Shown here: positions 6,836 to 16,779 of the stretch, one piece after another
How positions within the stretch are numbered: position 1 is the first letter of the stretch
Layout: each line of letters begins with the position of its first letter
Source: Soonwooa buanensis
GTDB taxonomy: Bacteria > Bacteroidota > Bacteroidia > Flavobacteriales > Weeksellaceae
Reading direction: 5' to 3'
DNA: 64,000 nt
Assembly (NCBI RefSeq): GCF_900167905.1
Contig: NZ_FUYZ01000002.1
Coordinates: 372,001 to 436,000 of the forward strand
Notes under the pieces: generated by a model
The model's input: the letters and a program-made list of their open reading frames with translations, nothing else
Database searches by the model: none
Told to the model about the DNA's origin: nothing
Program-made: the position numbers and the translations under genes

Positions 6836-9800
6836 ATGAAAAGAAACGACATAAAAACCATCCTAGTTATCGGTTCCGGTCCCATCATCATCGGTCAGGC
6901 TGCCGAATTCGATTATGCGGGAACTCAGGCTTGTCTTTCCTTGAAGGAAGAGGGCTACAAAGTTATTTTGATCAACTCCAATCCGGCGACGATTATGACG
7001 GATGTGGAAATCGCAGATAAAGTGTATATCGAGCCGATTTCGCTTCAATTTGTGAGTCATATCATCAGAAAAGAGCGTCCAGATGCGCTTCTTCCGACTT
7101 TGGGAGGACAAACTGGACTGAATATGGCGGTTGAATTAGAAAAATCTGGAATTCTTGAAGAATGCAAAGTTGAAGTTCTTGGAACAAAGCTTTCTGCGAT
7201 TAACAGAGCGGAAGACAGAGATTTGTTCCGTGAATTGATGCGAGAATTAAATGAGCCAGTTCCAGATTCGGATATTGTACACACAGTTGAAGAATCGGTG
7301 GCTTTTGCGAATAGAATCGGTTATCCTGTTATCGTTCGTCCAGCCTTTACAATGGGTGGAACAGGCGGTGGAATCGCTTCAAACGAAACAGAATTAAGAG
7401 AAATTTCCGAGTTAGGACTTAAATATTCTCCAGTAACACAATGTCTGATTGAAAAATCAATCGCTGGTTATAAAGAGATTGAATACGAAGTAATGCGTGA
7501 TGCCAACGACAATGCGATTGTGGTTTGTAACATGGAAAACATAGACCCTGTGGGCGTTCATACGGGAGATTCCATTGTTGTGGCGCCTTCTCAGACACTT
7601 TCGGATAGAGAATATCAGTTGTTGAGAAATGCTTCATTAAAAATCATCAGAGCCTTAGGAATTGAAGGTGGTTGCAACGTTCAGTTGGCTTTAGACCCGC
7701 ATTCATTCAATTATTATATCATCGAAGTAAATCCAAGAGTTTCTCGTTCATCGGCTTTGGCATCGAAAGCGACAGGTTATCCGATTGCGAAAATCGCTGC
7801 GAAAATTGCAGTTGGTTTAACACTTGACGAAATCATGAATCCAGTTACAGGAACATCTTACGCTTGTTTCGAGCCTGCTTTAGATTATGTCGTAACGAAG
7901 TTCCCAAGATTCCCATTCGATAAGTTTGAAACAGCTGATAGAAGACTTTCAACACAAATGAAAGCAACGGGCGAAGTAATGGCAATCGGAAGAAATTTCG
8001 AGGAATCTTTACAAAAAGCGATTCGTTCTTTGGAAACAGGAATTCGTCATATCGGACTTAAAACCAAACAAGCAGAAGCTTTAACAGCGGAAGAAATCGA
8101 AAGAAGAATCCGAGTTTGTGATGATGAAAGATTATTCATCATTGGTGATGCTTTGCGAAGAGGTTACGATTGGGAAACGATTGTAGAATGGAGTAAAATT
8201 GATAAATTCTTTATTTGGAAAATCAAAAAACTAATCGATTTTGAAACCACAATTAAAGAAAATAAATTCAATAAAGATATTTTACTTGAAGCCAAAAAAT
8301 TAGGTTTCGCAGACTTAAATATCGCTCATCTTTGGGGAGTTACACAACGTGAAATTTTCGATTTCAGAAAAGAAAACGGAATTATGCCAGTTTACAAAAT
8401 GGTGGACACTTGCGCAGCAGAATTTGAGTCGGAGACGCCTTATTTCTACGGAACTTACGAAGACGAAAACGAAAGTGTAGTTTCAGACAAAAAGAAAATT
8501 ATCGTTTTGGGTTCTGGGCCAATACGTATCGGCCAAGGTGTGGAATTCGATTATGCGACGGTGCATTCGGTTTGGGCGATTAAAGAAATGGGTTACGAGG
8601 CGATTATCATCAACAACAATCCAGAAACGGTTTCTACAGACTTCTCAATTTCGGATAAGCTTTATTTCGAACCTTTAACGGAAGAAGATGTGATGAACAT
8701 CATCGAACTTGAAAAACCAACAGGAGTTGTGGTACAATTTGGTGGTCAAACGGCGATTAATTTAGCTGATAAATTGGCTGCTCACGGTGTACAAATTTTA
8801 GGAACAACACTTGAAGACATCGACAGAGCCGAAAACAGAGATAAATTTGAAAAAGCGCTTCAAGACTTACAAATTCCGCAACCTTTAGGAAAAACTTCGA
8901 CTTCAAAAGAAGAAGCAATTGTGATTGCAAACGAAATTGGATATCCAGTTTTGGTGCGTCCGAGCTACGTTTTGGGAGGTCGTGCGATGGAAATCGTTTA
9001 CAACGAAACCGAGTTGGCGCATTATATGGAAAACGCGGTGGAAGCGAGTCCAGAGCACCCAGTTTTGGTCGATCGATATTTAACAGGAAAAGAAGTTGAA
9101 GTTGATGCAATTTGCGACGGCGAAACGGTGATTATTCCAGGAATTATGGAGCATATCGAAAGAGCGGGAGTTCACTCAGGAGACTCGATTGCGGTGTATC
9201 CTCCACAAAATTTGAATCAAAAACAAATCGATACTTTAGTTGATTATACTCAAAGATTGGCAAAAGGTTTGAAAATCGTCGGATTGATGAACATTCAGTA
9301 CGTTATTTCGGACGGCGAAGTTTATGTCATCGAAGTGAATCCACGTTCATCGAGAACAGTTCCTTTCTTGTCTAAAATTACGGATGTTCCGATGGCAAAA
9401 TTGGCTACCAAAGCAGTTTTAGGAGCGAAACTAACCGATTTAGGATTTAAAAATGGTTTGGTTCCAAATAAAGAAGGCGTTTTCGTGAAAGTTCCAGTTT
9501 TCTCTTTCTCAAAATTAACGAAAGTGGACATCTCTTTAGGCCCAGAAATGAAGTCGACAGGAGAAGTAATGGGTAAAGATTCTACACTCGAAAAAGCTTT
9601 GTACAAAGGATTAATCGCGGCGGGAAGAAAAGTTCCGACGCACGGTTCTATTTTGTTTACAGTTGCTGATAACGATAAAAAAGAAGCCGTGGAATTGGCA
9701 AGAAGATTTAACGATGTAGGTTTCAGAATTTGGGCAACCGAAGGAACTGCAAAATTCTTCGAAGAGCACGGCGTTCCAACGAAAATCGGTTACAAAATCG

Positions 9801-10015
9801 GAGAAGAAGACGTTAACTTGATTGATTTAATTCAAAAAGGAAAAGTTCAATATGTTGTAAACACGACTACCAAAGGAAAACAAGCCGAAAGAGACGGTTT
9901 CCAAATCCGTAGAATGAGCGTTGAAAACGGCGTTCCTTGTTTAACATCAATGGATACTGTAGAAGCCATTTTGAAGGTTATCGAAAGCATGAGTTTTAAA
10001 ATGTTGGCGATGTAA
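6836..10015 (+). CDS. carB: Carbamoyl-phosphate synthase large chain
   Basis: Makes carbamoyl phosphate from bicarbonate, ammonia and 2 ATP. 1059 residues, standard length. Two homologous synthase halves, each with an ATP-grasp domain: the first opens at [22 protein letters not shown], the second near residue 555 at [20 protein letters not shown]. The oligomerisation region lies between (about 400-550). A C-terminal MGS-like allosteric domain (about 930-1059, [21 protein letters not shown]) binds UMP or ornithine in relatives. carA is upstream but separated by the RAYT gene and its hairpins. Two strong hairpins follow the stop. Confidence 0.97.
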   Translation: MKRNDIKTILVIGSGPIIIGQAAEFDYAGTQACLSLKEEGYKVILINSNPATIMTDVEIADKVYIEPISLQFVSHIIRKERPDALLPTLGGQTGLNMAVELEKSGILEECKVEVLGTKLSAINRAEDRDLFRELMRELNEPVPDSDIVHTVEESVAFANRIGYPVIVRPAFTMGGTGGGIASNETELREISELGLKYSPVTQCLIEKSIAGYKEIEYEVMRDANDNAIVVCNMENIDPVGVHTGDSIVVAPSQTLSDREYQLLRNASLKIIRALGIEGGCNVQLALDPHSFNYYIIEVNPRVSRSSALASKATGYPIAKIAAKIAVGLTLDEIMNPVTGTSYACFEPALDYVVTKFPRFPFDKFETADRRLSTQMKATGEVMAIGRNFEESLQKAIRSLETGIRHIGLKTKQAEALTAEEIERRIRVCDDERLFIIGDALRRGYDWETIVEWSKIDKFFIWKIKKLIDFETTIKENKFNKDILLEAKKLGFADLNIAHLWGVTQREIFDFRKENGIMPVYKMVDTCAAEFESETPYFYGTYEDENESVVSDKKKIIVLGSGPIRIGQGVEFDYATVHSVWAIKEMGYEAIIINNNPETVSTDFSISDKLYFEPLTEEDVMNIIELEKPTGVVVQFGGQTAINLADKLAAHGVQILGTTLEDIDRAENRDKFEKALQDLQIPQPLGKTSTSKEEAIVIANEIGYPVLVRPSYVLGGRAMEIVYNETELAHYMENAVEASPEHPVLVDRYLTGKEVEVDAICDGETVIIPGIMEHIERAGVHSGDSIAVYPPQNLNQKQIDTLVDYTQRLAKGLKIVGLMNIQYVISDGEVYVIEVNPRSSRTVPFLSKITDVPMAKLATKAVLGAKLTDLGFKNGLVPNKEGVFVKVPVFSFSKLTKVDISLGPEMKSTGEVMGKDSTLEKALYKGLIAAGRKVPTHGSILFTVADNDKKEAVELARRFNDVGFRIWATEGTAKFFEEHGVPTKIGYKIGEEDVNLIDLIQKGKVQYVVNTTTKGKQAERDGFQIRRMSVENGVPCLTSMDTVEAILKVIESMSFKMLAM

Positions 10016-10028
10016 AATAAAAAACTTA

Positions 10029-10061
10029 AACCCTTTCAGAGTTCTAAACTCTGAAAGGGTT
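10029..10061. terminator. Hairpin downstream of carB
   Basis: Perfect 15-bp stem (10029-10043 with 10047-10061) around a 3-nt loop, core CCCTTTCAGAG/CTCTGAAAGGG, 14 bp past the carB stop. The following run is T-poor, so it may act as a transcript-stabilising end or as part of a tandem terminator with the next hairpin. Confidence 0.65.
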
Positions 10062-10071
10062 ATTTAAAATT

Positions 10072-10105
10072 AAAGCCTCACAGAAAAATCTGTGAGGCTT
10101 TTTTG
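10072..10105 (+). terminator. Intrinsic terminator of the car operon
   Basis: Arms AAAGCCTCACAGA (10072-10084) and TCTGTGAGGCTTT (10089-10101), 4-nt loop, then TTTGTTTT. The A-rich left flank makes it work in both directions, so it also serves the convergent serine hydrolase gene. Confidence 0.85.
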
Positions 10106-10124
10106 TTTTAATAAAAATAACAAT

Positions 10125-11447
10125 TTATTCTTTCATAAAATTAAATTCACCGCCGCCTTGTTTTAATGTCATTTTCTTTTCAGTTGGTTTAAATTCTAAA
10201 ACGACACCAACTTTATCAAATCTAAAAACATCTTTTTCGGAAGCATCTAACGGAAAAGCATTTTGTCCCGTTGCCTGCGCCATCAGAACATTATCTTTAA
10301 CCGAAATTGTGATTTTTAAAGGGATTTGCGGCGAAGAATATGTCCCAATATATTGATTGAGTTCTTCAGGTTTTACTTGATAAATTTTAAAATTTGGAAT
10401 CTCAAAATCTTTATTGTAAACCGCACTCAGAACAGCAATTGCAATATTATTATTGTTATAATTGGATGCGTTTGACGTTAATGCAAATGACACGTCATCT
10501 TGATCAAAATGTGTGAAACTACTTGTGAAACCATCTATTCCACCAGTATGTCCATAGCCTTTGAAATCATAAAAAGGAAACTGGAAAAGTCCATTTCCAA
10601 TACCATCTTTAATTGTTTTCATGAAATCTAAATCTTTTTCAGAAACCAATTTTCCGCCAAAAAGTGCATTGCTAAACGCAACCAAATCCGAAGGCGTCGA
10701 TTCTATTCCGCCAGCGCCTAAAGGAATCGACATGTCAGTTTCTGCTTCCTCTTTCCATTCGTTATTTTTTGGTAAATATGATTTTGCTTCGTTATTTTTA
10801 GGATTTATTTTACCACCGAAATAGGTGTTTTTTAAGTTTAAAGGCGTCGTAATATATTCTTTTAACAATGCAGAATAATCTTTTTTGAAAACTTTTTGCA
10901 AAATAAATGAAAGCAAAACAAAGTTAGAATTGCTATAAGAAGTCTTCGTATCTGGCTCGAAATCACTGCCATTTTTCGCAATAATTTCTAACAAATCTTT
11001 CTCGGTTTTTGCTTGTGTGTTCCACTCATAATAGCTGTTGCCATCAGTAAAATTGAAAATTCCACTTCTATGATTTAACAACATCTGAATCGTAATTTTT
11101 TCGGCATTAATGATATTTGGATAAAACTTGCTGAGCTTGTCATTAAGATTTAATTTATTCTTATCAATAGCTTTGAGAACGAGAACGGTGGTGAATGTTT
11201 TAGAAATCGATCCAATGCGATATTTGGTGTTTTCGTTCGTTTTTTGCTTGGTTGCGACATCAGCAAAACCGATTGTTTTGGTGTAAATTAACTTTCCGTT
11301 TTTAGAAAGTGCGACGCTTCCCATGAATTTGTTATTCGTTTCTAAATTCTCAAAATATTGATTAAGTTTTTCAGAATTAAAACTTTGAGAAAAAATACTT
11401 GTCGACGCTACAAGCGACACAAGCGTGATGATGTGTTTGTTTTTCAT
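10125..11447 (-). CDS. Exported serine hydrolase, beta-lactamase (class C)/PBP4* family
   Basis: 440-residue secreted protein with a signal peptide (KNKHIITLVSLVASTSIFSQ). Serine beta-lactamase fold (PF00144-type): SISK tetrad S80-K83, YSN at 171-173 and the KTG-equivalent HTGG at 300-303. A C-terminal extension of about 100 residues (from about 345) forms a small beta-rich domain common in these hydrolases. Substrate is unknown: D-amino-acid peptides, esters or cell-wall peptides are all possible, and resistance to beta-lactams should not be assumed. It overlaps the upstream membrane gene by 4 bp (ATGA), so it belongs to the PadR-controlled operon. Confidence 0.85.
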   Translation of the reverse strand: MKNKHIITLVSLVASTSIFSQSFNSEKLNQYFENLETNNKFMGSVALSKNGKLIYTKTIGFADVATKQKTNENTKYRIGSISKTFTTVLVLKAIDKNKLNLNDKLSKFYPNIINAEKITIQMLLNHRSGIFNFTDGNSYYEWNTQAKTEKDLLEIIAKNGSDFEPDTKTSYSNSNFVLLSFILQKVFKKDYSALLKEYITTPLNLKNTYFGGKINPKNNEAKSYLPKNNEWKEEAETDMSIPLGAGGIESTPSDLVAFSNALFGGKLVSEKDLDFMKTIKDGIGNGLFQFPFYDFKGYGHTGGIDGFTSSFTHFDQDDVSFALTSNASNYNNNNIAIAVLSAVYNKDFEIPNFKIYQVKPEELNQYIGTYSSPQIPLKITISVKDNVLMAQATGQNAFPLDASEKDVFRFDKVGVVLEFKPTEKKMTLKQGGGEFNFMKE

Positions 11448-12052
11448 CTTAATTTGATGTTTATGGTCTTTTTTAATCTTAATAATAAAGTGATGATGAC
11501 AAATGAAATGACGGTCAAAACAATCATAACAGGTATGAATAAATTGCCTAATTGTTCGTATTGACCGTAATTTTCAGTAGACGAACTTATCTTTCCTAAA
11601 ACAAAAATATCTCTTGCATTATAGAAGAATCCAACGTTTTCGGGATCAAATATTTTAGCGAAAATTAAAAATATAAATGCGAATAATAACAGATATAAAA
11701 TGAAGAACAAAACATACGAAAATCCGTTGCCTAGATTAAGAATTAAAGCTTTTAAAATCTTAATAGGATTAAATGTTTTCGTTGATTCTTCAAGTTTTTT
11801 TTGAGCCACCAATTCTTTAAGAAAGACTTCTGGTTGTCCGATTTTTTCTAAAATATTTAGAAGTTTTTCAACATCATTTGTTTCAGAATTATCGTTTTGG
11901 AAACTCTCAAAAATATGACTGTTAACTTCCATTAAAATCTCTTCTCTATTATTTGAGGCGAGTATTTTTGTTGTATTCTGAATGCGCAAAATGTAATCTT
12001 TGTAGATTCTTTTCGCATTGCTATCGGCGAATTCTATTTCTTTAAATTTCAT
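11444..12052 (-). CDS. HAAS/DUF1700-like membrane protein
   Basis: 202 residues. A soluble helical N-terminal half (about 1-80, with YKDYILRIQNTTKIL and REEILMEVNSHIFESF) resembles the HAAS/DUF1700 signalling domain that is regularly coupled to PadR regulators. The second half carries two membrane spans at about 105-130 and 172-195, with a short loop between. It starts 1 bp after the padR stop and overlaps the serine hydrolase start by 4 bp, so translation is coupled across the three genes. In other phyla such PadR-HAAS pairs accompany membrane-stress outputs; the ligand here is unknown. Confidence 0.7.
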   Translation of the reverse strand: MKFKEIEFADSNAKRIYKDYILRIQNTTKILASNNREEILMEVNSHIFESFQNDNSETNDVEKLLNILEKIGQPEVFLKELVAQKKLEESTKTFNPIKILKALILNLGNGFSYVLFFILYLLLFAFIFLIFAKIFDPENVGFFYNARDIFVLGKISSSTENYGQYEQLGNLFIPVMIVLTVISFVIITLLLRLKKTINIKLR

Positions 12053-12053
12053 A

Positions 12054-12386
12054 TTAAATTTTTTCGATGGTGTTGTTCAGTTGTGTCCAGTATGATTTCA
12101 TTTCTTGAATGGTGTTTTTTCCAAGATTTGTTATTTCATAATACTTTCGCGGAATTCCAGATTCTTGTTCTATCCAAACTGCAGTCACTAAATTTTCGGT
12201 TTTTAAACGATTTAGCAAAGGATACAAAGTTCCTTCAGCAATATCTGTTTCCGTTTGCTTTTTGATTTCGTTGATTAAATCATAGCCGTAATATTGCTTT
12301 CCGTCTTTTAAAACAGAGAGAACCAAAAACGACAACGTCCCTTTTTTGAGTTGAGAAATCCACTTGTTGATAAATTCTTCATTCAT
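12054..12386 (-). CDS. PadR family transcriptional regulator
   Basis: 110-residue winged-helix repressor. It shows the PadR core KGTLSFLVLSVLKDGKQYYGYDLI, the recognition segment EGTLYPLLNRLKTENLV and the wing RKYYEITNLGK, then a C-terminal dimerisation helix (about 85-110). First gene of a three-gene operon with the HAAS-like membrane protein and the serine hydrolase. A long perfect inverted repeat with the PadR-type ATACAT/ATGTAT core overlaps its own -7 box, so autorepression is expected. The -7 box ends 4 bp before ATG, predicting a leaderless message. Confidence 0.92.
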   Translation of the reverse strand: MNEEFINKWISQLKKGTLSFLVLSVLKDGKQYYGYDLINEIKKQTETDIAEGTLYPLLNRLKTENLVTAVWIEQESGIPRKYYEITNLGKNTIQEMKSYWTQLNNTIEKI

Positions 12387-12390
12387 GTTT

Positions 12391-12435
12391 CAAATATAAA
12401 ACAAAATACATTGTTATACTATGTATTTTGTTTTA
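12391..12435 (-). promoter_or_regulatory. padR promoter with palindromic operator
   Basis: On the minus strand, TATATTTG (12398 to 12391) is a perfect -7 box ending 4 nt before the padR ATG. A perfect 15-bp inverted repeat (12397-12411 and 12421-12435, core AAAACAAAATACAT) around a 9-bp spacer overlaps the first bases of that box. The ATACAT/ATGTAT heart matches known PadR sites. No good -33 box is visible, as expected if the site is occluded. Confidence 0.7.
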
Positions 12436-12470
12436 ATTTTTAAATTCATCTTTCTTGATTAAAATAAAAA

Positions 12471-12495
12471 AGCCCTCGTAGAAGTCTACAAGAGC
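12471..12495 (-). terminator. Terminator of ada
   Basis: Read on the minus strand: GCTCTTGTAG, 4-5 nt loop, CTACGAGGGC, then TTTTTT. The two mismatches on the plus strand become G-U pairs on the minus strand, so it is oriented for ada. The 95 bp between it and the ada stop hold nothing recognisable. Confidence 0.65.
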
Positions 12496-12590
12496 AATTT
12501 TTATGTTTAATATTTTTTAATGATCATGTCAATTCGCCTAGATATTAGTAAGTTTAATGTTGCTAATTGAAAACGATTGCTTGTTTAGGT

Positions 12591-13634
12591 TTAAAAAAGA
12601 ATCGCTTTTTCGAGTTCTAATAATTTTTGTTTGCGCCAGATGCCGCCGCCGTAACCTGTTAGTTTTCCGTTGCTTCCGATAACGCGATGGCAAGGTATGA
12701 TAATCGAAATCTTATTAAGACCGTTAGCATTTGCAACTGCGCGAACGCCTTTTGGATTTCCTAAAATATTGGCTTGTTCCTGATAACTTCTCGTTGTGCC
12801 ATAAGGAATCGTCCGAAGAACTTCCCAAACTTGCTTCTGAAAATCTGTTCCGACTGGCGATAAAGACACCGAAAAATCTGTTCTTTTGCCTTCGAAATAT
12901 TCCTTAAGTTCTTTTTCTAAAGTTACAAAATGTGGATTTTCACCTTGGATAATATTCGCATCAAAATGTTTAGAAATTTGTTTTAATTCTGTTGGTAAAG
13001 CTTTACGATCAGAAAATTCTAACATGCAAATTCCGTTGCTATCCGCACAAGCAATCATTGTCCCAATCGGGGTTTCGATGCGTTTTAGGTCAATTACTTT
13101 TTCCATTTTGGATTGTGTTGGTGACATACCAAATACATTTTTGAAACTTTCATTAAAACCACTCAGACTTTCGTAACCAGAATCCATCGCCGTTTCGATA
13201 AGGTTTTCGCCTTGTTGTAATTTTTTGAAAGCCGAATTTATTTTAAACATTCTTTGGAAAGCATGGAAGGTCATCCCGTGGTGTTTTAGAAACCAACGTC
13301 GCACATTAGCAGGTTCCAAACCTCGCTTCACCAGATCATAATCTTTAAATTTACGACTTGGATCATTCGATAATTCGTCCAAGAGTTTTTGAATTTCCGT
13401 TGGCGTTTGATCTGGATTTTCCAAAGGTTTGCAAACTTTACAAGGTCGATAACCTTTTAAAATCGGATCTTTAGTATTATCAAAAAATTCAACATTCTCA
13501 ATTTTTGGTTTTCGTGCTGTACAAGTTGGACGACAAAAAATCCCTGTCGTTTTAACCGCCATCCAAAAAACGCCTTCAAAATCAGGGTTTTTATCACAAG
13601 AGGCTTGATACATTATCTCGTTGGAAAGTTTCAT
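12591..13634 (-). CDS. ada: Bifunctional Ada: DNA methyltransferase and AraC-type regulator
   Basis: 347 residues with all three Ada modules. The N-terminal Zn domain has Cys34, Cys38, Cys65 and Cys68 (FCRPTCTA, RPCKVCK), where one cysteine takes methyl groups from phosphotriesters. An AraC-type helix-turn-helix follows (about 85-165, FHAFQRMFKINSAFKKLQ). The C-terminal MGMT domain has IIPCHRVIG (acceptor Cys315), repairing O6-methylguanine. Methylated Ada normally activates its own gene and other alkylation-repair genes. Single gene with its own terminator; a TAATTTTG -7 box lies about 10 bp before the ATG. Confidence 0.95.
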   Translation of the reverse strand: MKLSNEIMYQASCDKNPDFEGVFWMAVKTTGIFCRPTCTARKPKIENVEFFDNTKDPILKGYRPCKVCKPLENPDQTPTEIQKLLDELSNDPSRKFKDYDLVKRGLEPANVRRWFLKHHGMTFHAFQRMFKINSAFKKLQQGENLIETAMDSGYESLSGFNESFKNVFGMSPTQSKMEKVIDLKRIETPIGTMIACADSNGICMLEFSDRKALPTELKQISKHFDANIIQGENPHFVTLEKELKEYFEGKRTDFSVSLSPVGTDFQKQVWEVLRTIPYGTTRSYQEQANILGNPKGVRAVANANGLNKISIIIPCHRVIGSNGKLTGYGGGIWRKQKLLELEKAILF

Positions 13635-13698
13635 TTTTTTATTTCAAAATTAAAACAGAACCTACTTTAATTACAACCGAAAAATGAACAAGTATTTT

Positions 13699-15603
13699 TT
13701 ATTCGGTTTTGGCTTTCCATTTTCTAAGGACTTTCGTAAAAAAGAAAATAAAAATAAAACCTATAATTAATAATGAAAAACTTGTTATATCCATTCCTAA
13801 TATTTCTAAAATACCATCACAATTGTAAGCTTCAAACTTATTTTTAGGCAGCGCACGACAAGCATCAATTTGATGTCTACTGGTAATTCCTAGTATAAGT
13901 AAGACTAAAGGGACAAAAGTATTAAGACTGATATTAACTGCAATCGAGTTTATAAATTTTGAAAAAGTTTGATTAATACTGACAAACAAAATAGATAATC
14001 CGGTTATGAAAAACGTATACATAACAAAATACTCGACAAAATTACCTCCTACTGTAAAATTCACAATAAAGCTCAAAAGTGCGATAAATAACGACAAAAC
14101 ACCAGTTGTAATAATCGCAAATAATAAAGCTCGTAATCCCGTTACACGGAAACTTAAAATAATGGTCGCCAAACAAAATGAAATCCATAGAAACAAATGA
14201 ATGTATTCCATAAAGAAGTCTTTATTTTTTATCGTATCGACATTTTCTAAAAGCTGTTTTAGGTGATCCGAGTAAAAATAGTAATTGCCTAATCTTTTTT
14301 CAAAGAACTTTTCTGGTGACAATTGTTTATTAACTTCAGGATTAAAATCTTTGAGACTTACCGCTGCATCGACCACCTTGCCATCGTGCACAACTGCCGC
14401 CGCTGCAACATCAACATCAGCTGCTGCATCAACCGCAGCTTCTGTAGCCGCCGCCACTGCATAATCATTACCAGTATACCTGTATGGATCGTAGATATCA
14501 TTTCGTTCTGGTTTGTATTTTTTAGTAAAATTAGAAACCTCAAAATTATCAGGATAAAATACTAAATCAGTTAAAGTTTTGGCACCAAGATTCGTTTGTA
14601 TTTTATATTTTTTTGCAAGTTCAAAAAAAGCATCGAACTGCTTTTCAAAATTTTGTTTGTTTTTAGTGTTTAATAAATCGGCAACTGCTTTATTAACTTT
14701 AGCTCGTTTTTGTTGTTGCGTTTCTGATACTTGAGATTCGGTATCGTCAACTATAGTGCCTTCATAATAAGGTGCAAAACTTTCTCCACCTTGATCATAA
14801 AAAATTGAGGAATAGTTATAAAAACTTGGCGCAGTGGTCGGAATATACGATGACAAGTCCACAACATTCTTTTTGAAATAGAAAATCTTTTTATCTCTTT
14901 CAGTTTTCGTGTAAGCAATTCTTGTCCCGTTGCTTGCTTCTGGTTCAGGTATTAGATATTCGTCATCACTATTTTTTTTAGTGCTAATTTTAGGATAAAC
15001 CTCAAAATATTGATAAACTCTGTCATAGTTGACAAAATATTTTTTATCTCTTTCAATTTTTTGAATATCTGTTTCGCAATACAAATCAAAAAAAGGTTTT
15101 GGATAAAGTCGATTTCCTAAAGTGAAGTCTTCATAATTCTGTGCCAGAAAAGGATAAGTTGTATTAATCAACTCAATATTTTTAGACATTTCTTTATCTG
15201 GATAAAGTCGATTAATATTGAGTTTATCCGCAAACATATACGACATATAAAAACTCGTACAGCTAAAAATAATCACAAAATATTGTACAAATTGAAAGAA
15301 CAATTTGGTGCTCGAGACTGGATAAAAATTTTTGAATGCATTATTCTTAAACATATTAATAAGCCAGCCTACCAACAGTAAAACCGAAATTATTAAATGA
15401 ATAAAAATAATACCATTCGTAAAATAATCGTCTACTGCACGACTTTTTTGTAAGGTCTCGGGATCGCTGTGCGCGAAAAATCCGATGCCAAAAAATATAA
15501 GATGAAATAAGAATGCTAAAGCCAACATCCAGACGATTTTGGTATTCCAAATTGTTGGATAACGCTCTAGTAAATATTGATTGATGCGAGAAATTTTGTT
15601 CAT
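13699..15603 (-). CDS. ABC-2-like membrane protein with large soluble domain
   Basis: 634 residues. Three predicted spans near the N-terminus (about 25-47, 68-88, 103-125), a soluble domain of about 330 residues, then five spans (about 460-480, 490-515, 525-545, 552-575, 605-625). It begins 21 bp after the ABC ATPase gene, so it is probably its membrane partner. A strikingly low-complexity Ala/Val/Asp stretch (about residues 382-415, with AVAAATEAAVDAAADVD) sits near the end of the soluble domain and is more GC-rich than its surroundings. I do not recognise a named family; substrate is unknown. Confidence 0.65.
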   Translation of the reverse strand: MNKISRINQYLLERYPTIWNTKIVWMLALAFLFHLIFFGIGFFAHSDPETLQKSRAVDDYFTNGIIFIHLIISVLLLVGWLINMFKNNAFKNFYPVSSTKLFFQFVQYFVIIFSCTSFYMSYMFADKLNINRLYPDKEMSKNIELINTTYPFLAQNYEDFTLGNRLYPKPFFDLYCETDIQKIERDKKYFVNYDRVYQYFEVYPKISTKKNSDDEYLIPEPEASNGTRIAYTKTERDKKIFYFKKNVVDLSSYIPTTAPSFYNYSSIFYDQGGESFAPYYEGTIVDDTESQVSETQQQKRAKVNKAVADLLNTKNKQNFEKQFDAFFELAKKYKIQTNLGAKTLTDLVFYPDNFEVSNFTKKYKPERNDIYDPYRYTGNDYAVAAATEAAVDAAADVDVAAAAVVHDGKVVDAAVSLKDFNPEVNKQLSPEKFFEKRLGNYYFYSDHLKQLLENVDTIKNKDFFMEYIHLFLWISFCLATIILSFRVTGLRALLFAIITTGVLSLFIALLSFIVNFTVGGNFVEYFVMYTFFITGLSILFVSINQTFSKFINSIAVNISLNTFVPLVLLILGITSRHQIDACRALPKNKFEAYNCDGILEILGMDITSFSLLIIGFIFIFFFTKVLRKWKAKTE

Positions 15604-15624
15604 TTTGATAAATCTTAAACTACA

Positions 15625-16779
15625 TTAATTAACAAAAAAACGTCTTGTCGATTTTGAAATATTACGGACATACACAACTTCTATGTCGACATTACCAAGA
15701 ACTGATAGAACTTGCGAAAACTTGGTTTCGATACCAAAATTCGCAATGTAGATACCACCATTGTATTTAAGTTGATGCAAATCCAAAGCGCCAAACAAGC
15801 TCAATAACTCTTCGCGACTTGCAGAAGAATCGATCTCAATAATTAGCTGATCGCCAAACTCTTCCGTCGAAGTCTGATGATTGTCTTTGTATTGTCCATT
15901 TTTGAGGAAGATAACTTTGTCCGAAATTTTTTCGACTTCATACAGCTGTTGCGAACTAAGGATCAACGCAATCGGATTGTTAACCGAATTACAAATCGCT
16001 TTCAGATCTTCCAAAATAACTTGTTGCGCCAAGACATCGAGATTAGCTAAAGGCTCGTCCAATAACAAGATTTCGGGTTGACGAAGTAAGGTTCTGGCCA
16101 GTTCGAATCGCATTTTGTAACCTGATGACAACTCGCTCCATTTAAGATGTTTATAATTCCAAAGGCCAAGTCGGGCAATCATCATTAATGTTCGCGTTTC
16201 GTTTTCCTCAGGATTGATTCCGTAATTGGAAAGCACGAATTTCAGATTGTCTTTTAGACTTCCGTACCATTTTTCTGTACGTTGGGGGATGTAGATTAAT
16301 TTGGTTCTGAGATCAAAATCATTAGTCGTTTTATCTTTAAAATTAAAACTAAGACTTCCGTCATTGTACGATAATTCTTTAGCCAAAATCCGCAGTAAAG
16401 TGGTTTTACCATTACCATTCTCACCAACCAATCCGTAGACTTGACCTTTACGAATCTGCACCGAAACAGGGCCTAGAGAAAATCGGTTAGAGCCATAAGA
16501 CTTTTTGATATTTTTAGCTTCTAAAACCGAGTTGTCCGAAGATAATTCTTCAACTTGGATGCTAGCAATTTCATCTAAAAGGCTTTTTGCTTTTTCGATA
16601 AGAGTATCAATGTTTGTTGGATTTTTTTCTCGCCAATCGGTTAACTCAATTGCTTTTTGATAAATGGACATCTTCTGAGTATCCATTGCGCAATCTAGTA
16701 ATTTTCGAAAGCCAAGTTCGGTATCTCGATTGTCAAAAAAGCGAAAAACTTCATTGACGCGTTGCTGGTGTCTGGTCAT
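15625..16779 (-). CDS. ABC transporter ATP-binding protein
   Basis: 384 residues. The ABC ATPase core begins at about residue 88 (LEAKNIKKSYG), with Walker A GENGNGKTT, signature LSSGYKMRFEL, and Walker B ILLLDEPLANLD followed by an SSQQ segment where the H-loop His normally lies. An N-terminal helical extension of about 85 residues, not part of the ATPase, precedes it, and a C-terminal regulatory region of about 90 residues follows. The signature LSSGY differs slightly from LSGGQ. It heads a two-gene operon with the 634-residue membrane protein; export of a lipid, peptide or drug are all possible. Confidence 0.85.
   Translation of the reverse strand: MTRHQQRVNEVFRFFDNRDTELGFRKLLDCAMDTQKMSIYQKAIELTDWREKNPTNIDTLIEKAKSLLDEIASIQVEELSSDNSVLEAKNIKKSYGSNRFSLGPVSVQIRKGQVYGLVGENGNGKTTLLRILAKELSYNDGSLSFNFKDKTTNDFDLRTKLIYIPQRTEKWYGSLKDNLKFVLSNYGINPEENETRTLMMIARLGLWNYKHLKWSELSSGYKMRFELARTLLRQPEILLLDEPLANLDVLAQQVILEDLKAICNSVNNPIALILSSQQLYEVEKISDKVIFLKNGQYKDNHQTSTEEFGDQLIIEIDSSASREELLSLFGALDLHQLKYNGGIYIANFGIETKFSQVLSVLGNVDIEVVYVRNISKSTRRFFVN

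Noticed and set aside
8757-9110. Antisense ORF of 117 residues inside carB
   Set aside because: A shadow of the carB codon pattern with no signal, motif or promoter; the same applies to the other antisense frames in carB, ppc and secDF.
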